Positions 11,913 through 13,590 of a stretch of 13,590 bases of DNA are shown here, one piece after another; position 1 is the first letter of the stretch, and each line of letters begins with the position of its first letter. The stretch covers positions 1 through 13,590 of the forward strand of contig JBMOPD010000015.1 of the NCBI GenBank assembly GCA_049323615.1, written 5' to 3'. This stretch comes from JBMOPD01 sp049323615 (GTDB taxonomy: Bacteria > Bacillota > Desulfotomaculia > Desulfotomaculales > Desulfocucumaceae). Below the pieces are notes generated by a model. That model made no database searches. It was not told the DNA's origin and saw only the letters and a program-made list of their open reading frames with translations. The position numbers were made by a program, and so were the translations under genes.

Positions 11913-12380
11913 ATGGATTTGAAGGATCAGGCAGTGGTGGAACCGGCGGCCGATGAGGAAGTTGAACAGCCGCGCCAGCACGCCCCCGAAGAAATTGAAG
12001 CCCCGGAGGGCGGGAATGGTTGGGCCGGGATGACCGGGGAGGCAGAAGTTAAAAAAGAAGAAGCAGAAACGGCAGAAGCGGTTGAGGCTGTAAAAGTAGA
12101 AGCGGCAGCAGCCTTCGAGACAAAGCCGGCAAAAAAGGCCAAAGGCAATATTTTTGTGGATGCCCGGTATAACGTGACCGTCACGGCGGAACACGCCCAA
12201 AAACCCGTGATCATGCCGGGGCCCGTAATGTTGCCGGAGGTCGTAAAGATCTATTACAGTCAGTTCGGGCTGAACGACCAGGCGGTGGAACAGATATTTC
12301 AGGCGCGGACTTTTGATGTGCCGGCTTCTAAACCGGTGCCTGCTCCGCCTGTCAATGCCGGCCGTAGGCCGAGAGGGTGA
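11913..12380 (+). CDS. Acidic hypothetical protein, 155 residues
   Basis: Not recognised. ATG 11913 follows GGGGGG (11900-11905) at 7 bp. Residues 1-75 are highly charged, Glu/Ala-rich and probably disordered or helical (EEVEQP, VKKEEAETAEAVEAVKVEAA), with no signal peptide. Residues about 78-135 are more ordered: GNIFVDARYNVTVTAEH, then PGPVMLPEVVKIYYSQFGLN and QAVEQIFQARTF. The C-terminus is Pro/Arg-rich. A strong terminator follows 45 bp later. The next gene downstream is another unrecognised protein, and the pair may act together. No base-composition oddity beyond the Glu/Ala tract. Confidence 0.72.
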   Translation: MDLKDQAVVEPAADEEVEQPRQHAPEEIEAPEGGNGWAGMTGEAEVKKEEAETAEAVEAVKVEAAAAFETKPAKKAKGNIFVDARYNVTVTAEHAQKPVIMPGPVMLPEVVKIYYSQFGLNDQAVEQIFQARTFDVPASKPVPAPPVNAGRRPRG

Positions 12381-12424
12381 GGAAAGGCCGCTGGTTAGGG
12401 CGGTGGTTCAACCGCCGGAAAACT

Positions 12425-12460
12425 GTGTAAAAAGGGAGGAAAAAGCCTCCCTTTTTACAC
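12425..12460. terminator. Bidirectional rho-independent terminator
   Basis: A perfect 15-bp palindrome: GTGTAAAAAGGGAGG (12425-12439), 6-nt loop AAAAAG, CCTCCCTTTTTACAC (12446-12460). GGGAGG/CCTCCC forms the GC stem with A5 and T5 flanks, so it can work in both directions. It separates two co-directional genes, which implies a separate promoter for the second; none is obvious in 12461-12511. Confidence 0.85.
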
Positions 12461-12522
12461 AAAAACCGAAGGGTTGCGCGGAAAGATCGCGCGTTCAGGC
12501 CTTTGCGAAGAGAGGGATAATT

Positions 12523-13314
12523 GTGTCCAGTCAAATTCTTGCCGGTGTAAAAAAGGATTTCTGGTCTTTTTTAACCGTTCCCCTGGCCGGCTGGCCGGCT
12601 GCCTGCAAAATCGCCAACATAAATTTATTCAGCGAACTGACTTCTGAAAAGACGGTCCTGGTGTTCGGCACATACGACCTGGTTTTCTGCTATCAAAAAG
12701 GGATCGGCCGGAACGGCCCGGTGTACGATTCCGCTGTAGTCACCCGAACCTTCACGGAAAGCATATCCCTTATCGGGTCCGGGATATCGGGGACCCTGTC
12801 CGGCACCGTCGAGGTGCGGGCAAAATTCAGCCGGCCGCTGCGCATTCACATCAGGCCCGGAAGGCTGACCAACCTGAAAATGGGCGATTTTATAAAGAGT
12901 TTGTTATTCCGCAGGGCGTGCGTGGAAATCCAGGTGGAGAGTGAAATTGCAGCGGAAATTACACTGGTGGGGGAAACCGTGCAGAAAGCGGACCCCGCCG
13001 CGCTCTCAGACAGTCCTCCTGAAGGGGCGGTTGCGGCCCGGGAGGTCAGGATTCATGATCCCGAAGAACTGGCCGACCTGGTGGCCAAAATTCTTCGCCA
13101 GCGGGAAGAAAAAAGGAGTGGCCTGCGGGGTGCCGTCCACCAGGAAAGAGAAAGGGCGGTATCCCGGCCGGGCGGCGGCGATCCCGGCGGTGTGAAAATG
13201 CCGCGCCCGGACCTTGAGAAAATGGACCTGGGGCAGATACCGAGCCGTCCCGGCCTGTCCAGGACCTTTGTGCAGAATGCGCCGCCTTCCAGGCCGCCGG
13301 GCCCGGGCGGATGA
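12523..13314 (+). CDS. Hypothetical protein, possible SPOCS-like domain
   Basis: A 263-residue protein not firmly recognised. GTG 12523 is chosen because GAGGG (12512-12516) lies 6 bp upstream and the longer frame from 12313 would read through the terminator and overlap the previous gene. Residues about 36-150 are beta-rich (ELTSEKTVLVFGTYDLVFCY, then VVTRTFTESISLIGSGISG). This recalls the SPOCS (DUF3794) domains of spore-coat-type proteins, where a 'V.V.G...v.Y......V......F...I.V' pattern is usual; this is a weak pattern match. The C-terminal ~90 residues are charged and then Pro/Gly/Arg-rich (ending PPSRPPGPGG) and likely disordered. No signal peptide. If the domain reading is right, it would be a sporulation structural protein. 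Confidence 0.7.
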   Translation: MSSQILAGVKKDFWSFLTVPLAGWPAACKIANINLFSELTSEKTVLVFGTYDLVFCYQKGIGRNGPVYDSAVVTRTFTESISLIGSGISGTLSGTVEVRAKFSRPLRIHIRPGRLTNLKMGDFIKSLLFRRACVEIQVESEIAAEITLVGETVQKADPAALSDSPPEGAVAAREVRIHDPEELADLVAKILRQREEKRSGLRGAVHQERERAVSRPGGGDPGGVKMPRPDLEKMDLGQIPSRPGLSRTFVQNAPPSRPPGPGG

Positions 13315-13430
13315 GGGGGAAGGGCGGCGACGTCCAGTTGGACGGACGGCGGATCCCTCCTCGACAAAATCCCGCCCTTCCCTCCTGATAAGCCTTCCTA
13401 TCCCCAGGCGCCAAATGCCGGCACCTGACC

Positions 13431-13465
13431 AAAAAAGCAGCGGGCTCCGGGCCGCTGCTTTTTTT
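13431..13465 (+). terminator. Rho-independent terminator
   Basis: A 13-bp stem, A6-GCAGCGG (13431-13443) and CCGCTGC-T6 (13452-13464), with an 8-nt loop and seven T in total. It ends the transcript of the 263-residue protein gene; the preceding 116 bp hold no gene. Confidence 0.88.
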
Positions 13466-13479
13466 ATCCGCTTTAGCGA

Positions 13480-13590
13480 GTTCGAAACGGAGTTTCGAAC
13501 ATAAAACCACCCGTTACACGGGTGGAGACAAAAACTTATAGAAAAAAATTCTCCTTCCGCTATAATGATGATTGTTCAAGCCATCAAAAA
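13480..13590 (+). mobile_element. Probable left end of an IS200/IS605-type element (partial)
   Basis: Two compact perfect hairpins follow the terminator: GTTCGAAAC/GTTTCGAAC (13480-13488 with 13492-13500) and CCACCCGT/ACGGGTGG (13507-13514 with 13518-13525, loop TAC). A TTCTCCTT tract (13549-13556) and TATAAT (13561-13566) follow. IS200-family elements carry a subterminal hairpin without terminal inverted repeats, and a leader that can mask the transposase ribosome site; TTCTCCTT would be complementary to an AAGGAGAA site. The transposase itself would lie beyond the window, so this is a pattern-based guess. Confidence 0.4.

Overview
The window is chromosomal DNA from a Gram-positive, spore-former-like anaerobe of the Clostridia, most likely the Peptococcaceae/Desulfotomaculum-Pelotomaculum group. 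This rests on the G+C-rich coding sequence with strong Shine-Dalgarno sites (GGAGG, GGGGGAG), frequent GTG/TTG starts, sigma-A type promoters, a CAP/SCP-domain secreted protein, cell-wall hydrolases and a probable UGA-containing selenoprotein. The lineage is an inference from gene content; no 16S or marker tree is possible here.

Layout. Bases 1-6148 carry housekeeping metabolism, all on the + strand: the 3' part of serA (3-phosphoglycerate dehydrogenase), serS (seryl-tRNA synthetase), an FAD-dependent dehydrogenase of the COG2509 type with an N-terminal cysteine cluster, purA (adenylosuccinate synthetase) and an Uma2-family PD-(D/E)XK protein with its own consensus promoter. Bases 6170-6491 form a tRNA unit (promoter, tRNA-Lys UUU, a heptamer-repeat hairpin region, tRNA-Glu UUC, terminator). 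A minus-strand gene follows (6490-7710): a two-domain amidase/glucosaminidase without a signal peptide, with a possible 48-residue ORF just upstream of it.

Bases 8098-10397 look like an envelope-stress cluster: a DUF350 (YjfL-like) membrane protein, a PspA/IM30 protein with its own promoter, a secreted or membrane-anchored Gly/Ser-rich protein and a 61-residue protein, closed by a terminator. On the minus strand at 10430-10711 lies a gene that a standard ORF caller splits at an in-frame UGA. Read through, it gives a coherent 93-residue protein with a Cys-x-x-Sec motif, which is the most interesting item in the window. Divergently follow a CAP-domain exported protein with an internal duplication, an acidic hypothetical protein, a hypothetical protein with a possible SPOCS-like domain, a strong terminator, and at the right edge what looks like the left end of an IS200/IS605-type element.

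A second recurring signal is in the intergenic DNA. At least six gaps contain degenerate tandem repeats with a 7-bp period (CAATCCC/TAATCCC, ACAGGAG, GAATYCA, CAGTCGT, GTCAGCC). At four of them the direct array is followed by an inverted copy of the same heptamer, so the region could fold into a hairpin. This resembles in style the heptanucleotide STRR repeats known in cyanobacteria, but here several different heptamers share one architecture.
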